Shown: piece after piece, positions 11,302 to 21,135 of the stretch
Position numbering within the stretch: the first letter of the stretch is position 1
Layout of the letters: every line of letters starts with the position of its first letter
Source of the DNA: Adenophora triphylla var. japonica
Taxonomy: Eukaryota > Streptophyta > Magnoliopsida > Asterales > Campanulaceae
Reading direction: 5' to 3'
Length of the DNA stretch: 64,000 nucleotides
Assembly (NCBI GenBank): GCA_022495995.1
Contig: JAFEMH010003615.1
Location: forward strand, 47,501-111,500
Notes under the pieces: generated by a model
Databases searched by the model: none
The model's input: the letters and a program-made list of their open reading frames with translations, nothing else
Told to the model about the DNA's origin: nothing
Translations under genes and position numbers: made by a program

Positions 11302-12277
11302 CAGGGGCGGATCTAGGTGAGGGGTGGGTAGGGCTCAAGCCCACCCCAGATTTTTTGGATTTTTTTTTATTATACCCACCCCTACATGCAATCTCTCCCG
11401 CACCACACATTTAAAAGCAGTCAGTCACTCACACACTAAACACCAAAACTCATTTCACAATTGGGTTTGGTTCAGATGTTGCGAATTTGAATGCTTTGGT
11501 GACAATGTATTCAAAATGTGGTGATTTGGGTTGTGCCCGGAAGGTGTTTGATGAAATGTTTGAGAGAAATGTGGTTACTTTGTCCGCGATGATGGCAGGG
11601 TATGGGGTTCATGGGAGGTTTTTTGAGGTTTTTGATTTGTTTGAGAGAATGGTTGATGGTGGGGTGGTGCCAGATGGAATGTCGTTTACTGCTGTCTTGA
11701 CTGCTTGTAGTCATGGTGGGTTTGCAGGTAAAGGGATGGAGTATTTTGAGATGATGGAAAAGAGGTTCGGGTTGAGGCCACGATTGGAGCATTATACGTG
11801 ATCAGAAATTGCTTCAGATAATGGGAGCATGGAAATTGAATGTTTTGCACCCTTCCTCTAACGATTAAGGTGAAATATAAAAAAGTTCAGGGCCATCGAT
11901 ATATTGAACAGAGAAGACTGGTGTGCCTCTTCTCCAAAAACTCTTCAAGAAGCAATGTGGATGCAAACTTTCAATCAATGTATGTTGGGTTAATAATTGT
12001 AGGAAATGGCCTATACAAGTAAGAAGTTGCATTGATTCAATTTATCAGTTTTGAATGAAGTAAAAATATTTGTTGATAAATCTTCTTCCTCCATATTTCC
12101 CTTTGTTTACCATCAACTGCATTCAGGTCTTAATTCTCCCGCAAAAATACCTTAATCACAATATGAGACTGCTGTCATCTTTTTTTGATAAATGAAGTTA
12201 TTTTTCATAGTTGTTAATGTTTACAATATTTTTGAATATCAAGCCCACCTGGTTTAAAAATCCTGGATCCGCCACTG
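11302..12277. mobile_element. hAT-type non-autonomous element carrying gene fragments (976 bp)
   Basis: The ends are CAGGGGCGGATCTAG and, inverted, CAGTGGCGGATCCAG. Both sides carry a perfect 8-bp target duplication CATGCACG (11294-11301 and 12278-12285). No transposase is present. The interior carries an out-of-context fragment of a pentatricopeptide-repeat gene (separate entry) and about 450 bp of other DNA of unknown origin. This is a gene-capturing (Pack-type) hAT derivative. Confidence 0.88.
11463..11801 (+). pseudogene. Captured PPR protein fragment (PLS class)
   Basis: About 112 codons read GFGSDV..LNALVTMYSKCGDL, ARKVFDEMFERNVVTLSAM, AGYGVHGRFFEVFDLFERM, GVVPDGMSFTAVLTACSHGG and EYFEMMEKRFGLRP. 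These are consecutive PPR motifs as found near the C-terminal end of PLS-class organelle RNA-processing proteins. The frame ends at an immediate stop after LEHYT, where the E domain should continue. There is no start codon in a sensible place. Since it lies inside the hAT element it is a transduplicated fragment. Whether it is transcribed cannot be told. Confidence 0.85.
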
Positions 12278-12299
12278 CATGCACGGTTTGCCGGAATTC

Positions 12300-12740
12300 C
12301 CCACCACTGGCATTGTGTGGAGCCCATTAGGTCGAGTTTTGACCAGTTTTCATTTTTACTGTCGATGTGTTATTGTGTAAATAGAACTATAAACTTTGAA
12401 GGTGGGTTAAAATCGGCGCATGTTAGTCATTGCCGGAGCAGCCGATGGAACTTCTCAGTTCTCATTGACCTCAATTCTCTCTTGGGCCTCTTCCAAAACC
12501 CTAACCACCACCAACCGTACATCACCGCCGTTGCCTCCTCCGTCCTTCACACCACGTCACCTCCTTTTCATTTAACAACCCTTCCGAAGACCTCTCTTCT
12601 CTCCACCTTCCTCACTTCCCTCTCCATTTCTTCCCAGTTGACCATTTCCCCGTTGATTGCGTCTCATGCAGCTAGTTCATTGCTTCAGCTCGTCCACAAT
12701 TACAATTGGGGACTCCCAAATTGAGATACATTCTCCAGGT
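12300..12740 (+). other. Possible exon fragment of an unidentified gene
   Basis: An open frame at 12317-12724 contains a GC-richer stretch with plausible protein character (SLLGLFQNPNHHQPYITAVA followed by a Ser/Leu-rich helical-looking segment). Just after its stop comes CTCCAG/GTACGCTG, which could be a splice donor used in another frame. No family was recognised. It directly follows the hAT element, whose insertion may have separated it from upstream sequence. Confidence 0.3.
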
Positions 12741-13008
12741 ACGCTGAATAATTTCTCTGTTGTTCGATCGAATTTGATTGTTACGTTTTCGCCAGTTTGT
12801 TGATCGATGAAATGCCTTGCTGTGTTGACGTTAGTGGTGTGTATTTGAGCTGTTTTGATGAGTATAATGTGAGGTTTGGCGACGTCTTCTTGGGTATTGT
12901 TTTCATTGTTTTCCTATTTACAACTGAACCCTGTTAAATATTAACGGCTGGTGTAAGTCACGTCTACACTTCAACATCAACAATGAGTTAATGGACTATA
13001 GAGGGGAG

Positions 13009-15241
13009 GTTAGTCGCGTGATGTCGGGCAAATAGCATATTAGTATCCAAAGTTTCACACTAATTGCAATTTAGATTTTATATTGCATTTTTAGCAATTT
13101 AGTGCCTAATGTTTACATTTTGTTACGAAGTGGGTACTTTTTGGATGGTTATGGACGGAAGCTAACAAATTGAAAGAAAAATCTAACAAACTTTTTTTTA
13201 AAATTGCATTTTCTACCCATAAAGTTCAATAATTGTTTATTTTGCTCCCATTTACTTAAAACTTTACAAATCCCAAAATTTTAAATTTTTTTAACAGAAA
13301 AAAAACCTTAAAAAAAAGCAGAAAAGACCAACTTTCAAAACAAATATTTATCTATATATTCTTCTAAATAAATAATTATTTTTTTAACAATTATTTATTA
13401 CACTAAAAATATATTAAATTAATCAAAAAATTATAATTATTTTTTAGAATCATTCTGTTAATACATAAGATTATTTAGTAAAGAATTTTTCTTTATTAAC
13501 AGTATAAGGATGACTAGTTTTCAAAAGAGGATACACCTTTTTTTTATTTAAAATGAAAGAGGAAGAATCCTTAAAAATAATTACTTGTATGAAATTTATT
13601 TAAAATTTTAAATAAATCATTTCAATTTTTACTCTTGATAAAAGAAGAAAAAGTGATCTAATAAATAACAAATTAAGTCATCATCAAAACTATTGTTCCC
13701 CACCATCTTCACTGTCAACCACCGCATGCTCACCACCGTTATCACCCCACCATAGGGATGATAATTAATGGAGTATTTAAACTATACAAAAGGTGTATAT
13801 TTGAGTAAAGGAAAAATTGCATCAAAAGTATCCCAATTATATGGGTACTTTGGTCTTTATACCCAAACTAATTTCTGTTGCATTTGACATACCTGAATTT
13901 CTTTTTTAGTTTTTTGTTGCATCCATGGTACCTGGGCTAACGACATCCATTTTTCCAGTTAAATAAACATGTGTCGTGCATGTGATCAAATTTAAAGGGT
14001 AAAACAAGAAATTCAACACAAAATCAAGTTAAACAACTATCAAGGTTCTAAGTGCATATATGAAAAGTAAAAGGTGGATTAATTATTTTTTAATAAAAAT
14101 ATATAAAAATATTTAAAAAATCATATATTTGTTTAATAAATATTATTAATTCAAAAACCCACCAAAACATCATTCAAACTCACAGTTTTGATTAAAAAAA
14201 AAGAAAGTGTTTCCATAGAGAAAATTGAATCAAATTAAAGTTGAAGAACAAGATCTGATTTCAAAAAAAAAATAAAAAATCTGATCTAATTTTTTTTGAA
14301 AAAATTTCAGATCTAAGAATCCAAAGAGAGTAGGCGGAGGGGAGAGAAGACAGAGAGGAAAGCTCTGGTATTGGTGGTGGTTGTGGCCGAAAAGAGGGGC
14401 AGAATGCAGCGGTAGCGAACGACTGTAAAAATAGCCATCGATGATGTTGTGAGTGAGAGAAGTTTTAACAATGGAGGAGATGGGGTGAGAGAGGAAGGGA
14501 TGAGGGCTGGACAATGAGACAGAGAAAGAGAAACCATTTTAGGGTTAGATAAGTGAATGGGGTCTCATTTGTAAATTTTTATTTTATAATATATCTCTTT
14601 TAAATTAATTTAATTCACCTTTTACTTTTTAAATTTACACTTATAACCTTGATAGTTGTCTAACTTGATTTTGTGTTGAATTTCCTATTTTACCTTTTAA
14701 GTTTTGGTCACATGCACGACACATGTCTATTTAAATGGAAAAAATAGATGTCATTAGTCCCTTGTACCATGGATGCAACTAAAATGTAGTTTAGGTATGT
14801 CAAATGCAACAAAAATAAGTTTGGGTATAAAATCCAAAGTATCCCTATAGTTGGGGGTACTTTTGATGCAATTTTTCCTTGAGTAAATTTCGGTGCACTT
14901 TTTCCATTTAAAAATTTAGTCTTTTTTTTTTTTTTCAAAAGTTATTATTCTGTTATAAAAAATAAAATTTTGAGAGTTGTAAAGTTTTGACGAGATGGGG
15001 GCAAAATAAACAATTATTGAACTTTTATGAGTAGGAAATGCAATTTTTAAAGAAGATCAATAGATTTTTCGTTCATTTTGTTAGCTTCCATTCATGACCA
15101 TCCAAAAAGCACCCACCTGGCAACAAAATGTAAACATTAGGCACTAAATTGCCAAAAAGCAACATTAGTACCTAAATTGCAATTCATGTGAAACTTTGGT
15201 CTACTAATGTGCTGTTTATCCCGGGAAGTCATGTGACTAAC
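13009..15241. mobile_element. MULE (long terminal inverted repeats), copy A
   Basis: Sequence from 13009 (GTTAGTCGCGTGATGTCGGG) is mirrored by sequence ending at 15241 (inverted: GTTAGTCACATGACTTCCCG). The inverted repeats are about 310-330 bp and diverged, characteristic of Mutator-like elements. No transposase is present. I could not find a 9-bp target duplication at these ends, so the outermost bases are uncertain. A second MULE is nested inside. Confidence 0.72.
13810..14878. mobile_element. Nested MULE, 1.07 kb, with 9-bp target duplication TTGAGTAAA
   Basis: It begins GGAAAAATTGCATCAAAAGT and ends with the inverse. The inverted repeats are about 330 bp. TTGAGTAAA flanks both ends (13801-13809 and 14879-14887), the 9-bp duplication expected of MULEs. 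The interior (about 14230-14540) is less AT-rich and on the minus strand encodes a short open frame starting MVSLSLSHCPALIPSS with a transit-peptide-like composition, possibly captured from a host gene. No transposase is present. Confidence 0.88.
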
Positions 15242-15522
15242 TTTGGTTACATTTTAAAGAATTTGTTGACAAAATAATAGACATTTTAAAATGTTGGGTA
15301 CTGTGGTGGTGGTGAAAACCGGGAGAAAATGTTCAGTATGGACAATTGAAATCGGCCAAAAGTTCAGTGACTACTTTATTATTTTTGCCTTGTTTTAATT
15401 ATGAGACCTGTGCCGTTCTAATGATGGATTTGTTTATTTATTTATACAAGCAAAGTCTTACAATAAACCCAAAACTTCTAATGCATCAAAACAAACTCAA
15501 ACATAATATTAATGATACATTG
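15242..15522. other. 3' flank of the minus-strand kinase, copy A
   Basis: About 280 bp between the MULE and the kinase stop. It contains the terminator region of the minus-strand gene, with AATAAA-like motifs in minus orientation around 15420-15480. A segment at 15295-15400 is absent from copy B, where a different short sequence replaces it. Confidence 0.5.
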
Positions 15523-17390
15523 TTAATGCCATAGAACAGATTCATCATCTGACTCAGAAATGACATCGAGCTCACTAAATCCTCTTGTGCGTGAGGTCAT
15601 GCCAGTGTTCATCTCTGTGGTGGTGGCAAAAGGATTTGGTGGCATGGTCGGAATCACATCCCCTTCTAACATCTGAATCACAACTTTCATTGAAGGCCTG
15701 TCAATCGGGTGCCACCTTATACACCAAAGCCCCACAATAGTCAGTCTCTTGGCTATGTCTGGCTCCCCGTCTTCTTCAATTTGGATCCCAATCTCACCCC
15801 CTTGATCCAACCTCGTGTAAATCCACTCCGGAAAATACACTTCACTTGCATTCTCATCTTCCTCCAATTATTCTGGTTCTTTCCACCAACCATTTCAACC
15901 AACAACATCCCAAAGCTATAAACATCTGATTTAGACGACGATTTCCCAAAGTTCCTAGAAAATACTTCAGGTGCAACGTAGCCTATCGTGCCCCTTCCTG
16001 CAGTCATAGTAACAACGCTTTTTTCCTTGGAACACAATTTTGCCAACCCAAAATCAGCAATCTTTGGGTTGAAATTTTGGTCCAGCAATATGTTATTAGG
16101 CTTAATGTCAAAATGAAGGATTCTTTGGGCACACCCTTGGTGAAGGTACTCAATACCTTTGGCTATGCCCACAGCAATATCCTTCATCTTGTTCCACCCA
16201 AGGAAACGGTTATTATGGTGATTTTTTTCCGAAAGAACGTACTTTTCTAGGGAACCGTTGGGTAGAAACTCGTAAACGAGAGCTCGATGAGAACCATCTG
16301 CACAGTAACCAACTAAGCGGACCACATTGACATGATGGATTAGGCCTATTGTACGGACTTCATTGATGAAGTCGTCCCCATTTCCTTTAGGATCACCGTT
16401 GAGGACCTTCACTGCCACAATGACATCATCTGAGACTGAGAGCTTTCCTTTGAAAACTGTTCCGAAGCCTCCTTGGCCTAATCTTTCTTGAAACTGAGTT
16501 GTAATTTTCTTGATGTCTGAGTAAGAGTATCTTGTTGGCTTGAGAGTTCTGTAATCCTCTAGAAACTTCTCAAACTTTACTTGTTCCTCTTTCTTCATTT
16601 TATTTGAGATCATGACACCATAGACAGACACAATAAGGAGCACATACAGAAACATACCTCCAATTATGCCTGCATAGATGTTATAGCATTCCAAGTTAGA
16701 AAGTGCAAGTTCCTTGTATAAAGAAAAACAGGGCAGTTAAGCAACTTCACCTGTGAGAACTATTTTATCTGATTCACGTTTTGGATCTGGGATGTCAAAA
16801 CATTCAGTAATGTCATCTTGGTTAGCAGTAGCAGCTGTGGTGTTGTGATTATTGTAGAATCTGCAGTACATTCCTTGGGCTTCACAATTTGAACAATTTG
16901 GTTTAGACCATGTGAGTTGGAAAATATAGCGTAATTCTGATGGGTAAATTTCAAAGGAACATCTGAATAAGGTGAATTGGTTGGTGTTTGGAAGTAATTT
17001 GAAAGGAGTGGAGGAGGATGAGTTGGGGTTAGTATATTCCAGGTCATTCATTGTGCTTACAATCATCAACTGAGATTTGTAGTTGATGTGGTGTATCAGT
17101 GCCTTGGTAAAGATTGAGAGTTGTGTCGTCAAGTCAATTTGGATATCCATGATGGGGAGGGGTATGGTGTCGTTGCAAGAAATATCAAATGCAGAAGAAG
17201 GGTGGCCACAATGATCTGGCTGATGATTCTTTAACCGGAATGGAAACTTGATTGGCTGAAGGTGTGGCTCATAGTACTGGTAATTCTCGCAGAACACCTC
17301 CCGGCATTCCTCCCATTCAGCTCCCACTGCCCCTACAAACACTAGTATCAACAAGAGAAATTTGGGCATTTTCTCAAAATCTATTATCAT
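15523..17390 (-). pseudogene. LRK10-like receptor kinase, copy A, frameshifted
   Basis: The counterpart of the intact gene at 34329-36879. Exon 1 (17390-16751) encodes a signal peptide and GUB_WAK ectodomain. It joins by phase-1 splicing (donor GTGAAG at 16750) to the kinase exon (16669-15523). Three lesions separate it from copy B. A single base is missing near 15860, shifting the frame after GGKNQNNW and destroying the end of the kinase C-lobe. An in-frame loss of about 43 ectodomain residues falls near 16963. A deletion of about 0.5 kb fuses exon 1 to the small second exon in frame (..DIPDPKRESDKIVLTG) and removes the first intron. Kinase motifs upstream of the shift are intact. A truncated protein could be made, but I treat it as a pseudogene. 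Confidence 0.88.
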
Positions 17391-17866
17391 TTTCACTCTC
17401 TTTATGTGGCGGCGGTGTTATATTTGGAAATCCATAGTATTCAAGATAATAAATGTTATATTGAACTTGGACTAAAATTGTTGCATTTTCGTAGAAATGA
17501 GACAATATTTTTTTTTGTGACGGAGGGAGTGTCTGATAGGCTGAATAGGAAGTCATTTTTCTTGGTCAGTCCACCAAGGAGACTTCTTCACCATTGTATA
17601 GATAAGTCATCTGAGGACTAAAAATAGTTCTGGTGGGTCACTTTTTTCAAGACTAACTTATTTTGTCACAAATCAAATGCCATTTTGACTAATTTGGCCG
17701 TTACAAGACAAACCTCCGAGGCATGGGGCCTGTTCCCACTGATCCTTTTTAGCTCTGATAGAGAAGAAGAAACAGGGCTTTGACTCGACTTTACCAAAAG
17801 CTTGTGTTTTGAAGGCAGTTTTGCTAAGGAAATTTACAAAGCGGAGGAGGATTATAGGGGAGCATT
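17391..17866. promoter_or_regulatory. Shared intergenic promoter region of the head-to-head kinases, copy A
   Basis: Only 476 bp separate the two start codons, so both promoters must lie here. A half Stowaway terminus (GTGACGGAGGGAGTGTC, about 17517-17534) marks an old insertion. The copy-B equivalent carries an internal duplication not seen here. No TATA box is convincing for either direction. Confidence 0.6.
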
Positions 17867-18814
17867 ATGGGGATGTGTATTGAAGGTGGCTCCACCATGT
17901 ACTTGGTGGTAGGACTAATGACCTTGTTATTTCAGGTGACCTGCTGCCAACAAACAGAAACGTGCACTCCCTCCTCCTGTGGCAATATCAGGAATATAAG
18001 CTATCCTTTCCGACTGAGAGGCGATCCGCCCAACTGTGGCCACCCCGGCTACGAACTCGTATGCAACAACAGTCGGACGTTATTATACACAGGGGATCCG
18101 GATTCAAAATCTTACCACTATGTGGAGGCAATTAATTATGATAACAACACAATTCGGGTTGTCGATTCACGCTTACTAGTCCCAGATAAGCATGACGACC
18201 GCCACTACTGTTCTTCTCGACAACTATCTCTATTCTCCAACGTGCTCGCAGTCGAAGATCTATTTACATTTTACTTCAGCAGCGTCCAATCTTACTATAG
18301 CATCCCAGTAATACATATCAAATGCAGAGATCCAATGATTTCTACTCGATACGTGGACATGAGATGTCATTGTGAAATGGAGAATACTAGTAGTGCTACT
18401 TCCAAATATAATTACTCTTACCTTGTGGTGGGAGAATCAGAATTGCTAATTGAGTCATCGTGCAAAATTAACAAGGTGGTTAGTTGGTTATCATCTCGTT
18501 CACCTACAACAATTAACCGGAACCTGCGTACTGACTCGTCTTGTTCGGAGATCTGGAATTCGATTCTCTATGGCATTGAGCTGCGGTTTTCGTTTCCCTC
18601 CTTCAAGTGGACGTGTGAGTACTTCTTCTTACATTTTCTTTCTCCAGATTTTACGTATAATGCTTTAAACTAAATTATCAGAAACTGTTTTAACATTTTC
18701 GCCTGATTGATATTATCTTTGTCAGGGATCGCGGAAATACAAGAAGTGCTTCTTTTCTCAATTGGTAAGATAAAATGTTGAAACTTCCCCTGAATACTGA
18801 ATTTATTAAGTTGC

Positions 18815-18861
<47 letters not shown>

Positions 18862-19133
18862 CCGTCCAGTTACATACTTCACACTTTCTAATTTGGGCGT
18901 CCAATTACATACTTCACACTTTGTTTCTTTCCCAAAATGGAAAGGAATCTTTACTATTCCCTCCACTCATTCTCTCTCCTACATTATTTTAATACTCACA
19001 ACACCATTATAATTTACTATTCCCTCCACTCATTCTCTCTCCTATTTTAATTTCACACTCACAACACTTTCAATATAATACTCACTCAATTTACGTGAGT
19101 ACAAGAATCACAAGAACTACTTGGACGGAGGGA

Positions 19134-19191
<58 letters not shown>

Positions 19192-21135
19192 TATATATGT
19201 TGTACCATGGGAATTTGATATTGTCTTTGATCTGACTCCACTGGCTTCAAGTTCCATTAATATTGGAGTATTAAAGAGATGGAAGTAACAGATGTTAGGT
19301 GATCTAATTGCTTTTTCGAATATTGACAACAGGAGAAGTGCTAGATATTATCAAATTCTTATTCAAAAAATCACAATTTGATGTTGGGTAGTATATCTTT
19401 TTTTTTTTTTTATGATGTCCCACTTCATGAGGCGAGAAGAGGGATCGAACCCTGACGCTCACCGAGGGTGAGGCCTGGTTTTATCACTGGGCCACTGCTT
19501 TGGGGACATGTTAGATAGTACTCCCTCCGTCCCAAAATGTTTGTCCCATTTGACTTTTTTGCTGAACTTTGACCACAAATTTATGAGAGATTAATCATGT
19601 TCATGAAATTCTAAAAGTTGTTGTTGATAATATTATTAATGGTGAATCAATAGGAATTTTTAGAATTTCATGAACATAATTAAATTGTCATATATTTGTG
19701 GTCAAAGTTCAACAAAAAAGTCAAATGAGACAAACATTTTGGGACGGAGGTAGTATATCTTTGAATTCAGTTTGTATATAATCCCTAGCTAATTGATCAG
19801 ACCAATATTCTGAATTCAGGAGCAAGATTTGTACTTGGAGTTATTTTCCTGTCAGCGTTGGTGATTAATGGGATGAGGAGGAGACGCCATTTATCAAAAA
19901 ATGACAACATCGAAGAGTTCTTCCAAAGCCAACACAACCTCATGCCCATTAGGTATTCGTACTCGGATATCAAGACGATGACAAATGGCTTCAAACAGAA
20001 ATTGGGGGAAGGAGGCTATGGCAGCGTATTCAAAGGAAAGCTTCGAAGTGGCATTCTCGTTGCCGTCAAGATAATGGGCAAGTCCAAAGCTACTGGTCAA
20101 GAATTTATCAGCGAAGTTTCAATTATAGGAAGGATACACCATGTAAATGTGGTTCGTCTGATTGGCTTTTGCTTCGAGGGCTCCAAACGTGCTCTAATCT
20201 ATGAGTTCATGCCCAATGGATCCCTTGAGAAGTTTATTTTCCCTCAAGCAGAAGAAAAAGAAAATGTAGACAAACAAGGGGCTGTCTCTTTGAGTTATGA
20301 AATTATGCACGAAAATGTTGTTCGCCTGTTTGGCTTTTGCTTTGAGGGCTTAAAACGTGCTCTACATCCTCTGATATATGAGTTCATGATGCCTAATGGT
20401 CCTAATGGATCTCTAGAGATGTACGTTTTTCCTCGGGCAGAAGAAAAAGAAAGGGAAAATGAAGAGGAACAAGGGGCTGTCTCTTTGAGTTATGAAACTA
20501 TGTACGACATCTCAATTAAGGTGGCACGGGGAATTGAATATCTGCATAGTGGTTGTGACATGCAGATATTACATTTTGACATTAAGCCCCACAACATACT
20601 TCTTGATGAAGTTTTTAGTCCGAAAATTTCAGATTTTGGCCTAGCAAAGTTATATGCAACGGATGATAGCATTGTAACAATGACTGCAGCTAGAGGAACA
20701 ATGGGTTACATGGCTCCAGAGTTATTCTACAAAAACATTGGAGGTGTCTCTTACAAAGCCGATGTTTACAGCTTTGGTATGTTGTTGATGGAAATGGCGG
20801 GTAGAAGGAAAAATCTGAATGCATTTGCAGACCATTTGAGTCAGATTTACTTTCCTTCTTGGGTTTATGATCAATTGATTGAAGGAAATGATATAGAAGA
20901 AGTTATGGAAGATGCGTCGGACGGAGAAAAAAGGTTGGTAAAGAAGATGATCATCGTGGCATTATGGTGTATACAAATGAAGCCTTGTGAAAGGCCTTCT
21001 ATGAAAAAAGTTTTGGAGATGCTTGAAGGAGATGTTGAGGTTATGGAGATGCCACCAAAACCATTTCTCTGCCCACAAGATGTGTCAGGTGAACCAGAGC
21101 CGGAGCCGGTGGAGCCAGAGGAGTTAGCCTCCTAG
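17867..21135 (+). CDS. LRK10-like receptor kinase with duplicated hinge segment, copy A (three exons)
   Basis: Exons 17867-18614, 18726-18764 and 19820-21135 all join in phase 1 with GT/AG ends, giving 700 residues. A signal peptide (about 1-28) precedes a GUB_WAK ectodomain ([27 protein letters not shown]). The transmembrane helix is about 265-282. The kinase has [11 protein letters not shown] (325-335), Lys346 in VAVK, HFD in place of HRD (514-516, so a non-RD kinase as usual in this family), DFGLAK and APE. Residues 370-425 are repeated as 426-490: a second [25 protein letters not shown] block, an in-frame duplication of beta4-beta5-hinge. Compared with copy B the Cys-rich end of the ectodomain is deleted and replaced by about 10 novel residues, with reading phase kept. 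Its predicted role is plasma-membrane signalling, possibly in defence. Ligand and activity are unknown. Confidence 0.85.
18818..19191. mobile_element. Stowaway MITE inserted in an intronic (TA)n microsatellite, copy A
   Basis: The element (about 18857-19134) runs from CCCTCCGTCCAGTTACATAC to a GGACGGAGGGAG end inside a long (TA)n run (18818-18856 and 19135-19191). Copy B has only an (AC)n(AT)n tract here (about 38500-38549) and no MITE, so insertion followed the duplication or the element was lost from B. It lies in the last intron of the plus-strand kinase. Confidence 0.82.
19401..19507 (-). mobile_element. tRNA-derived SINE in kinase intron, copy A
   Basis: Read on the minus strand it starts GTCCCCAAAGCAGTGGCCCA, has an A-box-like GTGGCCCAGTGATAAAACC and a B box GGGTTCGATCCC, and ends in a poly(A) tract of about 12-14. 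The left target duplication is ATGTTGGGTAGTATATCTTT (19381-19400). The right copy begins at 19508 and is split by the MITE at 19521-19753. It is antisense to the host gene and present at the same place in copy B, so it predates the duplication. Confidence 0.85.
19521..19753. mobile_element. Stowaway MITE inside the SINE target duplication, copy A only
   Basis: The ends are CTCCCTCCGTCCCAAAATGT and, inverted, CTACCTCCGTCCCAAAATGT. The inverted repeats are about 40 bp. TA flanks both sides (19519-19520, 19754-19755). Copy B has the exact empty site (TTAGGTAGTATATCTTT at 38861-38877), so insertion after the duplication is well supported. Confidence 0.92.
20140..20502 (+). repeat. In-frame tandem duplication inside the kinase exon, copy A
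   Basis: About 168 bp (20140-20307) is followed directly by a diverged 195-bp second copy (20308-20502). Both encode the segment from the alphaC-beta4 loop through beta5, hinge and alphaD and end in GAVSLSYE.M. The second copy carries extra residues HP, M and a short PNG-PNG slippage. Divergence between repeats is far greater than between gene copies A and B, so the duplication is much older than the segmental duplication. Confidence 0.92.

Noticed and set aside
13009..15241. Outer long-inverted-repeat element as a foldback LTR or CACTA element
   Set aside because: Ends do not read CACTA or TG...CA, and the repeats of about 0.3 kb fit a MULE better, although no 9-bp duplication was found.
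19408..19500. tRNA gene
   Set aside because: A and B boxes are present, but there is no cloverleaf with acceptor stem pairing, and a poly(A) tail with a long target duplication shows it is a SINE.
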